A stretch of DNA of 23,196 nt from the IMG/VR virus record IMGVR_UViG_3300025120_000586, positions 1-23,196 of that record, one strand, 5' to 3'. Shown here piece after piece: positions 1-7,010 of the stretch. This DNA comes from a virus. How positions within the stretch are numbered: the first letter of the stretch is position 1; the number at the start of each line of letters is the position of its first letter. The position numbers were made by a program, and so were the translations under genes. The notes below the pieces were generated by a model that ran no database searches, was not told the DNA's origin, and saw only the letters and a program-made list of their open reading frames with translations.

Positions 1-135
1 ACCTGCATGAGTTTTCATTTTTATGTAACAACATCCTTTTGATCTAACATCAAAATGAATACCTTTTGCGTACCTATCTTCAAATTTACATTTTTTTCTT
101 ATTTGAAGTTCTTCTTTATCTCTATATTTAGCCAT
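1..135 (-). CDS. Small unknown protein, 3' end cut by the window edge
   Basis: An open reading frame starts with ATG at 135-133 and stays open for 45 codons to the window edge, so the stop lies outside. A strong Shine-Dalgarno (GGAGGAG, complement of 141-147) sits five bases upstream, which makes this a convincing start. The visible protein begins MAKYRDKEELQIRKKCKF and is rich in lysine, arginine and aromatic residues, with a Cys-Cys pair near residues 37-38. I do not recognise the family. It is the last minus-strand gene seen on the left, 116 bases downstream of the preceding minus-strand gene. The frame and start are clear; the function is unknown. Confidence 0.6.
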   Translation of the reverse strand, partial: MAKYRDKEELQIRKKCKFEDRYAKGIHFDVRSKGCCYIKMKTHAG

Positions 136-251
136 ATCTTCTCCTCCTTGGTTAGAACATTGTGTAAAGTAAACCACCCATCATAAGTAAAAATACTTTA
201 GGTGAAATTAACATTACTATTAATAATAAAAAAAAATAAAAAACGTTTTTG

Positions 252-542
252 TTATACATCTACAACACTCGCTCTCTTATCTTCTTCGTCTTGGATTGCA
301 GCTATCTCTGAATAAACTAAATCAGATGCTACATACTCATTGATTGGATATACAGGATGACTCCATTCAAATTCTAATCGCACAGTTGCTAGTCTGGTAC
401 GTTGATCTTTGAAATGTTGGTCCTCAACATCCATACCTTTACCGTTAGGTGTTAGGTGTTGCGTCTTAGATAAAATAGAATCCATCTTTTTGATAAATTC
501 TACAAACTCTGGAGACTTAGAAAAAATATTAATTTTTTGCAC
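252..542 (-). CDS. Hypothetical phage protein, about 96 residues
   Basis: This small acidic, soluble protein has no signal peptide or membrane segment. The frame opens after a stop at 567-569. No ATG lies near the beginning: the choices are TTG at 560-558, without a ribosome site, or GTG at 542-540, preceded by GGGGGA. I prefer GTG, although the spacing is tight. With GTG, the gene overlaps the end of the upstream gene by 14 bases, consistent with translational coupling. The middle contains a run of charged residues (DVEDQHFKDQRTRLATVRLE) and the C-terminus is acidic. No family is recognised. It lies in a block of small genes between the left edge and the divergent region at 814-905. Its expression as a real gene is likely; its role is unknown. 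Confidence 0.55.
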   Translation of the reverse strand: MQKINIFSKSPEFVEFIKKMDSILSKTQHLTPNGKGMDVEDQHFKDQRTRLATVRLEFEWSHPVYPINEYVASDLVYSEIAAIQDEEDKRASVVDV

Positions 543-813
543 GGATCCCCCAAAGTTCAAATTTAGTTATGACATGACTTAAAATTTCATGGAACTTTAC
601 TTTTCCTTCGGTAATATCGTCCAAAGGAATTTTTTTGTAAAAATCTCCATTAACTTTAAGTAACAACACTCTTGTTTTTTCACTGAATGAAACTGTAAAA
701 TTATTTTCAGTCTCAGTTGATTTAGGTTTTACTTCCCATTCGGGCCTTAAAACCAAAGCCTCCTGCAAGTTTTCATCAGTGCTCGCAGAAGCTTTTGTTT
801 TATCTTCATTCAT
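529..813 (-). CDS. Hypothetical phage protein, about 94 residues
   Basis: A small protein with an acidic, low-complexity N-terminus (MNEDKTKASASTDENLQEAL) and a compact second half that looks like alternating beta strands. An in-frame ATG at 837-835 would add eight residues but has no ribosome site. The ATG at 813-811 has AGAGGAT five to six bases upstream, so I use it. The gene is first in a minus-strand pair and its 3' end overlaps the following gene. A minus-strand promoter candidate (TTGCAT, 16 bases, TATATA at 845-850) would start transcription close to 838, giving a leader of about 25 bases. No family is recognised. Confidence 0.6.
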   Translation of the reverse strand: MNEDKTKASASTDENLQEALVLRPEWEVKPKSTETENNFTVSFSEKTRVLLLKVNGDFYKKIPLDDITEGKVKFHEILSHVITKFELWGIRAKN

Positions 814-905
814 GATATCCTCTTTGTTAGTATTCATTGAAACATATATAAGTATTTTAATGGGATATGCAAGTAAATAATAAGCTAGGATAATATAGGA
901 TAAAT
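814..905. promoter_or_regulatory. Divergent promoter region
   Basis: This 92-base non-coding gap separates a minus-strand gene pair from a plus-strand trio. On the minus strand, TTGCAT (complement of 867-872) and TATATA (complement of 845-850) are 16 bases apart. On the plus strand, GATAAT at 889-894 could be a -10 box, but no good -35 is present. The 10-mer TGCAAGTAAA at 868-877 also occurs in the other divergent region (8403-8412). The calls rest on motif matching alone in AT-rich DNA, where such matches are common. Confidence 0.4.
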
Positions 906-1118
906 ATGAAATTTTTATTGGTTTTACATCTTTGTAGTTTTATTACACAGACCTGCCCAAATATGATGTATCCACAAGGAACTTATGATACTTGGTCAGA
1001 TTGTGCTGCTGCAGGTTATATTTTATCTGGAGAATATTTTAGTCAATTTGATAAAAACGTTGTAAATGAACAAAAATTAGCTATAAAATTTGAATGTAAA
1101 GATCTTGACATAACTTAG
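906..1118 (+). CDS. Small exported cysteine-containing protein, 70 residues
   Basis: The protein starts MKFLLVLHLCSFITQTC, a short basic residue followed by a hydrophobic stretch, which looks like a signal peptide or membrane anchor of about 12-16 residues. The remainder is small and carries cysteines at 17, 33 and 64 (plus Cys10 inside the hydrophobic part), so disulfide bonding after export is possible. AGGA at 897-900, five bases before the ATG, is a good ribosome site. Similar tiny proteins with this layout (hydrophobic start, a Y-D-x-W-x-D-C-x-x-A-G-Y-like centre, late Cys) are familiar from marine phage genomes, but they have no assigned function. It is the first of three plus-strand genes. 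A role at the cell envelope is inference. Confidence 0.7.
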   Translation: MKFLLVLHLCSFITQTCPNMMYPQGTYDTWSDCAAAGYILSGEYFSQFDKNVVNEQKLAIKFECKDLDIT

Positions 1119-1125
1119 TCACTAG

Positions 1126-1155
1126 TTGCATTAACCACTTAAATTGATATATAAT
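1126..1155 (+). promoter_or_regulatory. Sigma70-like promoter placing the start at or beside the ATG of the next gene
   Basis: TTGCAT at 1126-1131 is followed after 18 bases by a perfect TATAAT at 1150-1155. The expected first transcribed base is about 1161-1163, and the ATG of the downstream gene is at 1161. There is no Shine-Dalgarno before that ATG. If used, the promoter gives a leaderless message. The same TATAAT-N5-ATG layout occurs in front of the SNF2 helicase gene at 8421-8434. The match is by eye. Confidence 0.45.
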
Positions 1156-1160
1156 ACCAC

Positions 1161-1439
1161 ATGAAGCTATATCGCGTCCAAGCAAAATATAAAAATATAT
1201 ATATTGATGAGATGCTTGAGGCTGAGAACGATAAAGCCGTCCTTGAGGATTTTGTAAAGAAGGTTGACTCAGGGGATGTAACTGAGAAAGAAGGTGCTGG
1301 GTTTGAAAATCCAGATATTCTTTTCTTAACCTTTGAGGAGGTTGATCGAGATGCAACTACAAAAGTTAATATCGGAGAAACTTCAGTTGGAGTCCAAATG
1401 GGCCAGCAAAGCGTTGGAACAGGGAAGAGTAACTCCTGA
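1161..1439 (+). CDS. Hypothetical phage protein, 92 residues
   Basis: A small acidic protein whose first 65 residues look folded (alternating YRVQAKYKNIYIDE-type strands and helices rich in Glu and Lys). The last 30 residues are Gly/Ser/Thr-rich and probably disordered. No ribosome site precedes the ATG; instead TATAAT ends six bases upstream of it, suggesting a leaderless message. The final 89 bases are shared, in a different frame, with the next plus-strand gene. This may explain the low-complexity C-terminus. Related short proteins occur in marine phages without known function. The ORF start and N-terminal part look real; the exact C-terminus is less certain. Confidence 0.6.
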   Translation: MKLYRVQAKYKNIYIDEMLEAENDKAVLEDFVKKVDSGDVTEKEGAGFENPDILFLTFEEVDRDATTKVNIGETSVGVQMGQQSVGTGKSNS

Positions 1440-1539
1440 TATGAAGTGGATTGATATAGAAATCAAAGGTCTTAGAAAAAAGATCAATGATCAGAGTGTT
1501 GAAGACGCTAAAAAAGGTCTTCTAGATATAGCTAGTTAA
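1351..1539 (+). CDS. Hypothetical small charged helical protein, about 62 residues
   Basis: The frame starts at ATG 1351, preceded by GAGGAGGT at 1335-1342, a strong ribosome site that decides the start; an upstream TTG at 1333 is less likely. The product is almost entirely charged and predicted helical (MQLQKLISEKLQLESKW, then a lysine-rich helix near residues 38-60), so it could form a coiled coil or bind nucleic acid or another protein. It overlaps the preceding gene by 89 bases in the +1 frame. It is the last gene of the plus-strand trio and faces the DNA polymerase gene. No family is recognised. Confidence 0.6.
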   Translation: MQLQKLISEKLQLESKWASKALEQGRVTPDMKWIDIEIKGLRKKINDQSVEDAKKGLLDIAS

Positions 1540-1552
1540 TTTTAATCTAGCT
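1530..1552. repeat. Inverted repeat at the end of the plus-strand trio
   Basis: AGCTAG at 1530-1535 pairs with CTAGCT at 1547-1552, and the intervening TTAA pieces can extend the stem with one bulged T. The repeat overlaps the stop codon of the 62-residue gene. It could protect the 3' end of the plus-strand message or help terminate it, but no T tract follows on the plus strand. Confidence 0.4.
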
Positions 1553-1553
1553 T

Positions 1554-1577
1554 AAAAAAAATTAAAGTTTACTCTAA
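1554..1577 (-). terminator. Intrinsic terminator of the replication operon
   Basis: Read on the minus strand just after the polymerase stop codon, TTAGAG-TAAA-CTTTAA forms a 6-bp stem (one G-U pair) with a four-base loop. It is followed at once by eight T residues. The stem is AT-rich and weak, but the position between convergent genes fits. A second hairpin at 1530-1552 has no T tract on the plus strand. Confidence 0.5.
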
Positions 1578-1594
1578 GCCTTCTGCGCTCTAAA

Positions 1595-3463
1595 TTATTC
1601 TTTGGCCTCACCCCAAGATCTACCAAGTGCGATATCTACTTTGGATGGTACTTTTAATGTATCGATAGCATTCTCCATTAAATTTTTTACAGCAAGAATG
1701 TCAGATTCTTCGTTAATTGAAAAACAAAGTTCATCATGAATTTGTAGTAATGGTTTAAACCCTGCTTTGTAACAATTTATCATTGCCTGTTTTGTTTGGT
1801 CTGCAGCAGATCCTTGAATTAATCTGTTTAAAGCTTTGTATGTGAAAGCTCTTCTAATGTTGTTTCCATAAACCGCCTTAGCCTCTGCGTATTGCATGGC
1901 CTTGTTCATTCCGAAGGTAGCAGGCTCCCACATGTCAAATCGGCATTTACGGCCACCCACTGTTCGAATAAAACCAAACTTTGAGGCACTGTTGGTTACT
2001 TCAGTAGTCAATCTTTTTACAAACGGAACTCTTTCGCCATACTGTCTTAACAAAGCTTCAGCTCTATCTTTATTTATACCTAATTCCTTACCCAACTTAG
2101 CTTTACCCATACCATAGAATAGACCTAAGTTAATTGTTTTAGCTTGAGTTCTAGTAATACCCGCCATCTCAGCTACAATTTGGTGAAAGTCTGCAGCCTC
2201 ATTTTTATAAGCTTCAATGAACTCCGCTGCACCTTCAAAGTGGTCATTGACAGATGCAGCGTAGTGAGCAACAAGCCTAGGCTCTTGTTGTGAGTAGTCA
2301 AAACTACCCCATTGTTTGCCTTCTTCAGGCAAGAACAAACTTCTAATTTTATCTCCATACTCCTTATTTCTTGCAGGGATCTGTTGCAGGTTGGGATTAG
2401 AGTATGATAAACGTCCTGAAACAGTTCCACCTTGGTCAGATCTTAGTTGATTTATTTCAGAATGTATTCTACCTTTGTGAACATAACGTTGAATGGAGTC
2501 TATGAATGTTGAATGAAATTTATTTATTTCTCTTGCTTGTCTTATTAGTTGCGCTATTGGGTTATCACAATTTACTAACCAGTTTTGTGTAAAGCTTGGT
2601 TCTCCGGTTTTCGGTGTCCGTGGGTACTCCACACCTATCCTGTCAAACACTTGCGCCACTGATCTTCCCGCCCAAATATCTACACCTAATGTAGTTTGTT
2701 TTTTAATATCATGTAAAATTGTTTTTTCTTTAGCTACAAATTCTTTTTTTAAACTTCTAGCCTTCTCTTCATCAACTCTTATACCTCTTCTTCTAGTATC
2801 AATTAAAATAGGCAATAATTCCATCTCCATTTCCCACACATCGTGTAGGGACTGCTTAGATAGCTCTGTTTTTAGCACTTGCCATAAACGTAAGGTTAGA
2901 CCTGCATCTTGCTCAGCATAGAAGCCTACGTAGCCCGCAGGCAGCCTCCACATGTCAGCTTTTGGGTCAATTCCCCATTCTTTTGCTTTTTCATTCAAAA
3001 ACGTTTCATTTTTAATTTCACCTAAATAATCTTTAGCACAAGCATTTAAACTAAAACTAAATCTATTTTCATTTATGATTGCTGCTGCAATCATTGTATC
3101 AACTATCTTACCTTTAATCTCAAAACCATTTACAAGCAGCCAACCCACATCATAACTTGCATTATGAAATATTTTAGTAGCGTCTGTTTTTAAAATATCT
3201 TGCATCCAAGCCGTGGTGATGGCTAAATCCATATTACCACCAGCATCATGTTGAATTGGAAAGTACCATTGTTGGCCAAGTGCAGCCACAGCAAAACCAA
3301 CTATCGCACCATCAAAAGTTGCCCATCCTGGTCCTTTAGTTTTTATATTTGGATCTTTAGTCTCCAGGTCAATTGCGATCTCGGTTGCTTTAGATAAGTC
3401 TGGGTATTCTGCAGGAGCTACCCAATCACTGTCGTTGTATATAAAATTTAATTGATGAGTCAT
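1595..3463 (-). CDS. polA: Family A DNA polymerase with 3'-5' exonuclease domain
   Basis: This is the replicative polymerase of the phage. The N-terminal third is a DnaQ-like proofreading domain: Exo I D32/E34 (IDLETKD), Exo II D105 (HNASYD), Exo III Y182/D186 (YAEQD). The polymerase domain has motif A at 389-394 (DYSQQE), motif B at 438-451 (R438, K442, Y450, G451) and motif C H576-D577-E578 (QIHDEL). All catalytic acids are present. By alignment of motif B with E. coli Pol I (RRSAKAINFGLIYG), the residue at the Phe762 position is Leu446. There is no 5'-nuclease domain, and 622 residues is a usual length for T7-like and marine phage PolA. The start ATG overlaps the stop of the upstream zinc-ribbon gene (TAATG). 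It is the last gene of the replication operon, followed by a terminator-like hairpin. Confidence 0.97.
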   Translation of the reverse strand: MTHQLNFIYNDSDWVAPAEYPDLSKATEIAIDLETKDPNIKTKGPGWATFDGAIVGFAVAALGQQWYFPIQHDAGGNMDLAITTAWMQDILKTDATKIFHNASYDVGWLLVNGFEIKGKIVDTMIAAAIINENRFSFSLNACAKDYLGEIKNETFLNEKAKEWGIDPKADMWRLPAGYVGFYAEQDAGLTLRLWQVLKTELSKQSLHDVWEMEMELLPILIDTRRRGIRVDEEKARSLKKEFVAKEKTILHDIKKQTTLGVDIWAGRSVAQVFDRIGVEYPRTPKTGEPSFTQNWLVNCDNPIAQLIRQAREINKFHSTFIDSIQRYVHKGRIHSEINQLRSDQGGTVSGRLSYSNPNLQQIPARNKEYGDKIRSLFLPEEGKQWGSFDYSQQEPRLVAHYAASVNDHFEGAAEFIEAYKNEAADFHQIVAEMAGITRTQAKTINLGLFYGMGKAKLGKELGINKDRAEALLRQYGERVPFVKRLTTEVTNSASKFGFIRTVGGRKCRFDMWEPATFGMNKAMQYAEAKAVYGNNIRRAFTYKALNRLIQGSAADQTKQAMINCYKAGFKPLLQIHDELCFSINEESDILAVKNLMENAIDTLKVPSKVDIALGRSWGEAKE

Positions 3464-3645
3464 TAGTTTTTTAATTTATAATCTTGTCCTTCGGTATACA
3501 AATTTTGTATTGCTTGAGTCATAGGTATTTTTGTTTCAAATATGTAACAATCACCACAATAATAAATTTGTTTATAAATGATCACTGAACTCATTGTATT
3601 ACACACTTCACATTTAATTGTTTTATTTTTTCTTTTTTTTGGCAT
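3463..3645 (-). CDS. Small four-cysteine zinc-ribbon protein, 60 residues
   Basis: Two CxxC knuckles, C12/C15 and C30/C33, separated by 14 residues, make a typical zinc ribbon. The N-terminus is very basic (MPKKRKNKTIK), which suggests nucleic-acid contact. Its start lies 23 bases inside the end of the DUF3310 gene, in another frame, and its stop overlaps the polymerase ATG (TAATG). It is therefore probably translated together with both. The role is unknown; being sandwiched between replication genes suggests a replication or nucleotide-metabolism accessory. A run of eight A residues in the overlap (complement of 3633-3640) could cause slippage. Confidence 0.75.
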   Translation of the reverse strand: MPKKRKNKTIKCEVCNTMSSVIIYKQIYYCGDCYIFETKIPMTQAIQNLYTEGQDYKLKN

Positions 3646-3874
3646 CTCTTAATTTTTGTATTTCTAAATCACAATAGTGTTTAATCTTTTCAAGATCTTC
3701 GATACCATTTTTAAATGGATATCTCAAAACATATTTTACAACGTTACCTTGAAAAAATGTAAGTTCATTTTTTGAAATAAATTCATAAGGTTGAATTAAA
3801 TAGTGTTGATAGTGAGATCCTCCAATTTGCCTGTCTTGTGGAAATGCTTCATCGAACATATTTTTATCTGACAT
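3623..3874 (-). CDS. DUF3310-family phage protein (T7 gp1.7-like family)
   Basis: The 83-residue protein carries the conserved pattern of DUF3310: IGGSHY (17-22), QPYEFI (28-33), GNVVKYVLRY (43-52) and KNGIEDLEKIKHY (55-67), ending in a poly-lysine tail. Family members are widespread in phages. T7 gp1.7, a nucleotide kinase, is to my knowledge in this family, but the activity should not be assumed here. An ATG at 3886 would add four residues; I prefer ATG 3874 because TGAGG lies six bases before it. The gene overlaps the end of the helicase gene by 11 bases and the following zinc-ribbon gene by 23 bases. Confidence 0.85.
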   Translation of the reverse strand: MSDKNMFDEAFPQDRQIGGSHYQHYLIQPYEFISKNELTFFQGNVVKYVLRYPFKNGIEDLEKIKHYCDLEIQKLRDAKKKKK

Positions 3875-5477
3875 AGTTAGCCTCATATTGTTTATAATAT
3901 TTTCCTAATGGAAAGTTATATTGATGATAGGTACCCAACAGATGGAGTGTGCTTTTAGATCTAGTAGCACCTGTATACCAAACCCTAAGTTCTTTTACCT
4001 TATCTGCTAAATTCTTTTTATCAAAGTGTGATGGAAAATTACATTTGCTCGCCAGGACAACATTGTCTGCCTCACCACCTTTTACCTGGTGTATTGTATC
4101 TATTATTATTTTAGGAGGTTGTGATAAATCTACACCTTCCTTCATAAGTTTTTGAAAATATTTTTTATCTTTATCTTTAAATTTTCTTTTAAATACCTCA
4201 GTCCAAAGACCCTTTTCGTCTCGCATACCACACCTTAAATGTAATTCATCAAAAGTAAATACTTGATTTGGATGTGCAAAACTCCATTTCTTACTGTCCG
4301 TTGACCGGTATCCGTGGTCAATGTTTAATAAAAATTCATACATTGTTGTAGCTTCTTCTCTAGTAATACTGCCGCCTTCGCAAATCTTCTCCCAATAATT
4401 TATAGCTGAAAATTGATTAGGATCAAAAGACTTATTATTTTTTTGATCTTGATAATATAAACCTAAACTTTTTGCCTCCTGCTGCAGCTCTTTTTTTACA
4501 TCATTTATCCTAGCCAACACCATCCAATTGCCATCCATAGTCCAAGGTACTTTTTTTAAACCACCCCATCTGTAAATAGCTCCTTCTTTACCGTTTGAGT
4601 GAAATTCTTTCTGAACTCTATTATTACCCATACTATTTAGTAAACATTTGGAGAAGAAATGTATGTTTTTGTTCAGTCTTACTGACTTTTTTAACACTAA
4701 AGTTTTACCTGGAAAGTTTTGAAATAGGTCAACATCTGCACCATTCCATTCATATATTGCTTGGTCATCATCACCTGCAATGTAAACTCTCTCCACTGCA
4801 CCTGCTATCTTTACAACCATGTCCCATTGCAGCGGTGTTAGATCCTGAGCTTCATCAACCATTAAAATTTTAAAAGGAATAACTAGGCCATCCTTAATAA
4901 ACTTTTCTACCATGTCGGTGAAGTCTAACCTGTCCGCTGTTCGGTGGCCACTTTCCATCTCCATTGTTTTAAATTCTTTGTAACCTGAAATAATAGATTT
5001 AAACTGTTGCAGCCTTACAGATTTTCTAGTTTGTTGTTTATACAACCACACAGGATCTACTTTCATGTTCCTTGCTCTGTCGTATATTTGAAGTGACCAA
5101 TTATTATAAACTTTTGCATCGTCATAATTATCTTTGTAACCAACCTTTACAGTTCCATATTGAGTGTGAAACATTAGCAGGTCTGCCTTTGGATCTAATA
5201 CGGGAATTTCAGCAAACTGTTGTCTTGCCAGAGAATGTAGTGTTCTAAAATATGAGAAAGCATCTTCATCATAACCTTTAAACTTTTGTCGAACTCTTGC
5301 AACACATTCATTAACAGCTTTGTTGGTGAATGATACGTAACAAATCTCGTCTGGTGAATAACCTTTTTCTAAATATCTTTTAACTCTCTTAAGTAAGTTT
5401 TCAGTCTTACCTGTTCCTGGAGGTCCAAATATTTTAATTGTCTTCCCACGCAGCTTTTGCTTTAACAAATTTGACAT
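3864..5477 (-). CDS. Superfamily 1 DNA helicase, UvrD/Rep-like
   Basis: An ATP-dependent DNA helicase of about 537 residues. Numbered from the chosen ATG: Walker A GPPGTGKT near 18-25, motif Ia (VSFTNKA) near 48-54, motif II VDEAQD near 207-212 and motif III GDDDQAIYEW near 235-244. Next come a Rep-like SVRLN motif near 265-269, motif V (HQVKGGEADNVVL) and motif VI (TGATRSKSTLHLL) near the C-terminus. At this length, large UvrD-type 1B/2B insertions must be short. A GTG at 5495-5493 is an alternative start; neither start has a clear ribosome site. The gene overlaps the end of the primase gene by 44 bases (62 with GTG), so the two proteins are probably made together. It is likely the replicative or accessory unwinding enzyme, as no DnaB/gp4-type helicase is present in the window. 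Confidence 0.93.
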   Translation of the reverse strand: MSNLLKQKLRGKTIKIFGPPGTGKTENLLKRVKRYLEKGYSPDEICYVSFTNKAVNECVARVRQKFKGYDEDAFSYFRTLHSLARQQFAEIPVLDPKADLLMFHTQYGTVKVGYKDNYDDAKVYNNWSLQIYDRARNMKVDPVWLYKQQTRKSVRLQQFKSIISGYKEFKTMEMESGHRTADRLDFTDMVEKFIKDGLVIPFKILMVDEAQDLTPLQWDMVVKIAGAVERVYIAGDDDQAIYEWNGADVDLFQNFPGKTLVLKKSVRLNKNIHFFSKCLLNSMGNNRVQKEFHSNGKEGAIYRWGGLKKVPWTMDGNWMVLARINDVKKELQQEAKSLGLYYQDQKNNKSFDPNQFSAINYWEKICEGGSITREEATTMYEFLLNIDHGYRSTDSKKWSFAHPNQVFTFDELHLRCGMRDEKGLWTEVFKRKFKDKDKKYFQKLMKEGVDLSQPPKIIIDTIHQVKGGEADNVVLASKCNFPSHFDKKNLADKVKELRVWYTGATRSKSTLHLLGTYHQYNFPLGKYYKQYEANYVR

Positions 5478-7008
5478 CTTTATTTCTGTGCTCACTTTGT
5501 TTTGGTAGTTCTACCAACCAATGCCTAGACTGTATGCCTTTAAACTTAGACTTGGGTTGTGCACCACCTGTTTCTAAAAATTTTGTACATTCTTTTTCGT
5601 TCCAATTATAACCCATTTTTTTCATAAAGTTTTTAAAGGTTTCTAATTTAAATCTCATCTCCACATCATCTTTCCAAATATTTCCAGAATCAATTTGATC
5701 AAACTCAGTAGTATCTTCGACATCTTCTAAGAACCTAGACATTCTAGAATTAAATACATCTACTAATTCCTCTACACCATCAAAGCCCTCCATGTCGTGC
5801 TTGTTAGACATTAACTCTTCAAGCCAATCTCTATACGGATCTGGATCTCTTTTAGTTGGTTTCAAAGATCTCCATACTATATCGTAATTTAACAATGCTT
5901 CTCCTAACAACTGTTGTTGGTATAGCTGCTTTGTTGATAATCTAATTGATTTACCTTGAATAGGAAGTATCCAATAAGGTTCTGGGTATGAATTTATTTT
6001 TGTAAGTTTTCCAACTTCAGGTAAAGCCTCATTCTTACCAATACCATGTGCACGTCTTAAACAAGTTGCAGAGGAACAGTGCATTCGTGCAATAGATGTT
6101 TTACATTTGTAAGTATATTCTTTGTTTTCAACACCTTTAAAAATATTGTTTAACTCCTGCGGGTGGAGTGGTTCACTACAAACTTTAGACATCATGTTAC
6201 GAGTCCAATCTTCGTACATAACAGGATCTGGATTTATTTTTTTACCTAGTACAGCTACATTAAACATAGCATCATTACGACCTTCACCTTTCGTAACTTT
6301 ATTTTTCATAAAATTAACTACACAAGGTGGGTAGTCTTTTGTTTCATCGTCTTGAAATACTTTTAATTTTTTAAACTGTGCTGGTGTTAATCTATATTGA
6401 GATATAAATTTAAACAGATCCTCTAATTTAATTGAGTTTGCCTCATCATCCATACAAACTCTTGTCGTCATGTGTGCTTTTTGGTATGGAAGATTTACAA
6501 AATTACCTTTATGTTTATCTTCCCATTTTACAGGAGTTAGATCTACTTCATCTTGTGCAGGATAAATATCTGTTTTTGTATCATTGACTCCTAAGTCTGA
6601 AGCCAACTCAATTAATTTTTTACGCATTGAAGATGCAGCAACTACACCATCAATAAATAAAATTAAATGGAGTCCGTTGGATTTTGATCTGAACGGGATG
6701 AGTGGGTATTTCCTTTTCCGTATAACTGATATAACTTCCTTATGTTGTATATTGTAGCGATCAACATCGATGACCCCCCAACTACATGTATTATCATCTC
6801 TGATAGGGACACTTCCATAATATTTTTCTCCTTTTAAATGTTGTAACCAATCATTCCTGGTCATGGGTTTAGGTTCAACCCAATGTCTGAATTCTTGTTT
6901 ACCGTCACGATCACGTTTCTGACCTAAAGGTACGGAATTGCCAAAATATGTAGTAGAGCCCTGGAAGAGTTCTACAAACTCCTCCAGGGTCTTGTCAAGT
7001 ATCTCCAT
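5434..7008 (-). CDS. Archaeo-eukaryotic-type primase (AEP, TOTE-like)
   Basis: The N-terminal half matches the AEP catalytic core: metal-binding D81-x-D83 (GVIDVDRY), nucleotide-binding S110-N-G-L-H114 followed by a beta strand (LILF), a third acidic/basic strand KTDIYPAQDE near 145-154, and the GNFVNLPY element near 168-175. Such cores make RNA or DNA primers. In the middle a cysteine cluster (YKC, then HC and TC within the next 20 residues) precedes R-R-A-H-G-I-G; this may bind zinc or an Fe-S cluster as in other primase C-terminal regions. The remainder is helical and unassigned. The gene starts two bases after the stop of the SSB-like gene and overlaps the helicase gene. It probably supplies the primase activity that T7-like phages obtain from gp4. 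Confidence 0.82.
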   Translation of the reverse strand: MEILDKTLEEFVELFQGSTTYFGNSVPLGQKRDRDGKQEFRHWVEPKPMTRNDWLQHLKGEKYYGSVPIRDDNTCSWGVIDVDRYNIQHKEVISVIRKRKYPLIPFRSKSNGLHLILFIDGVVAASSMRKKLIELASDLGVNDTKTDIYPAQDEVDLTPVKWEDKHKGNFVNLPYQKAHMTTRVCMDDEANSIKLEDLFKFISQYRLTPAQFKKLKVFQDDETKDYPPCVVNFMKNKVTKGEGRNDAMFNVAVLGKKINPDPVMYEDWTRNMMSKVCSEPLHPQELNNIFKGVENKEYTYKCKTSIARMHCSSATCLRRAHGIGKNEALPEVGKLTKINSYPEPYWILPIQGKSIRLSTKQLYQQQLLGEALLNYDIVWRSLKPTKRDPDPYRDWLEELMSNKHDMEGFDGVEELVDVFNSRMSRFLEDVEDTTEFDQIDSGNIWKDDVEMRFKLETFKNFMKKMGYNWNEKECTKFLETGGAQPKSKFKGIQSRHWLVELPKQSEHRNKDVKFVKAKAAWEDN

Positions 7009-7010
7009 CG

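Noticed and set aside
1105-1110. Perfect TTGACA as a -35 box
   Set aside because: It lies inside the end of the 70-residue gene and is 39 bases from the TATAAT at 1150; TTGCAT at 1126 gives a workable spacing instead.
1081-1356. Minus-strand ORF of 91 residues opposite the small plus-strand genes
   Set aside because: The plus-strand genes have better starts and folded-looking products; this frame is Gln/Leu/Tyr-rich without a ribosome site.
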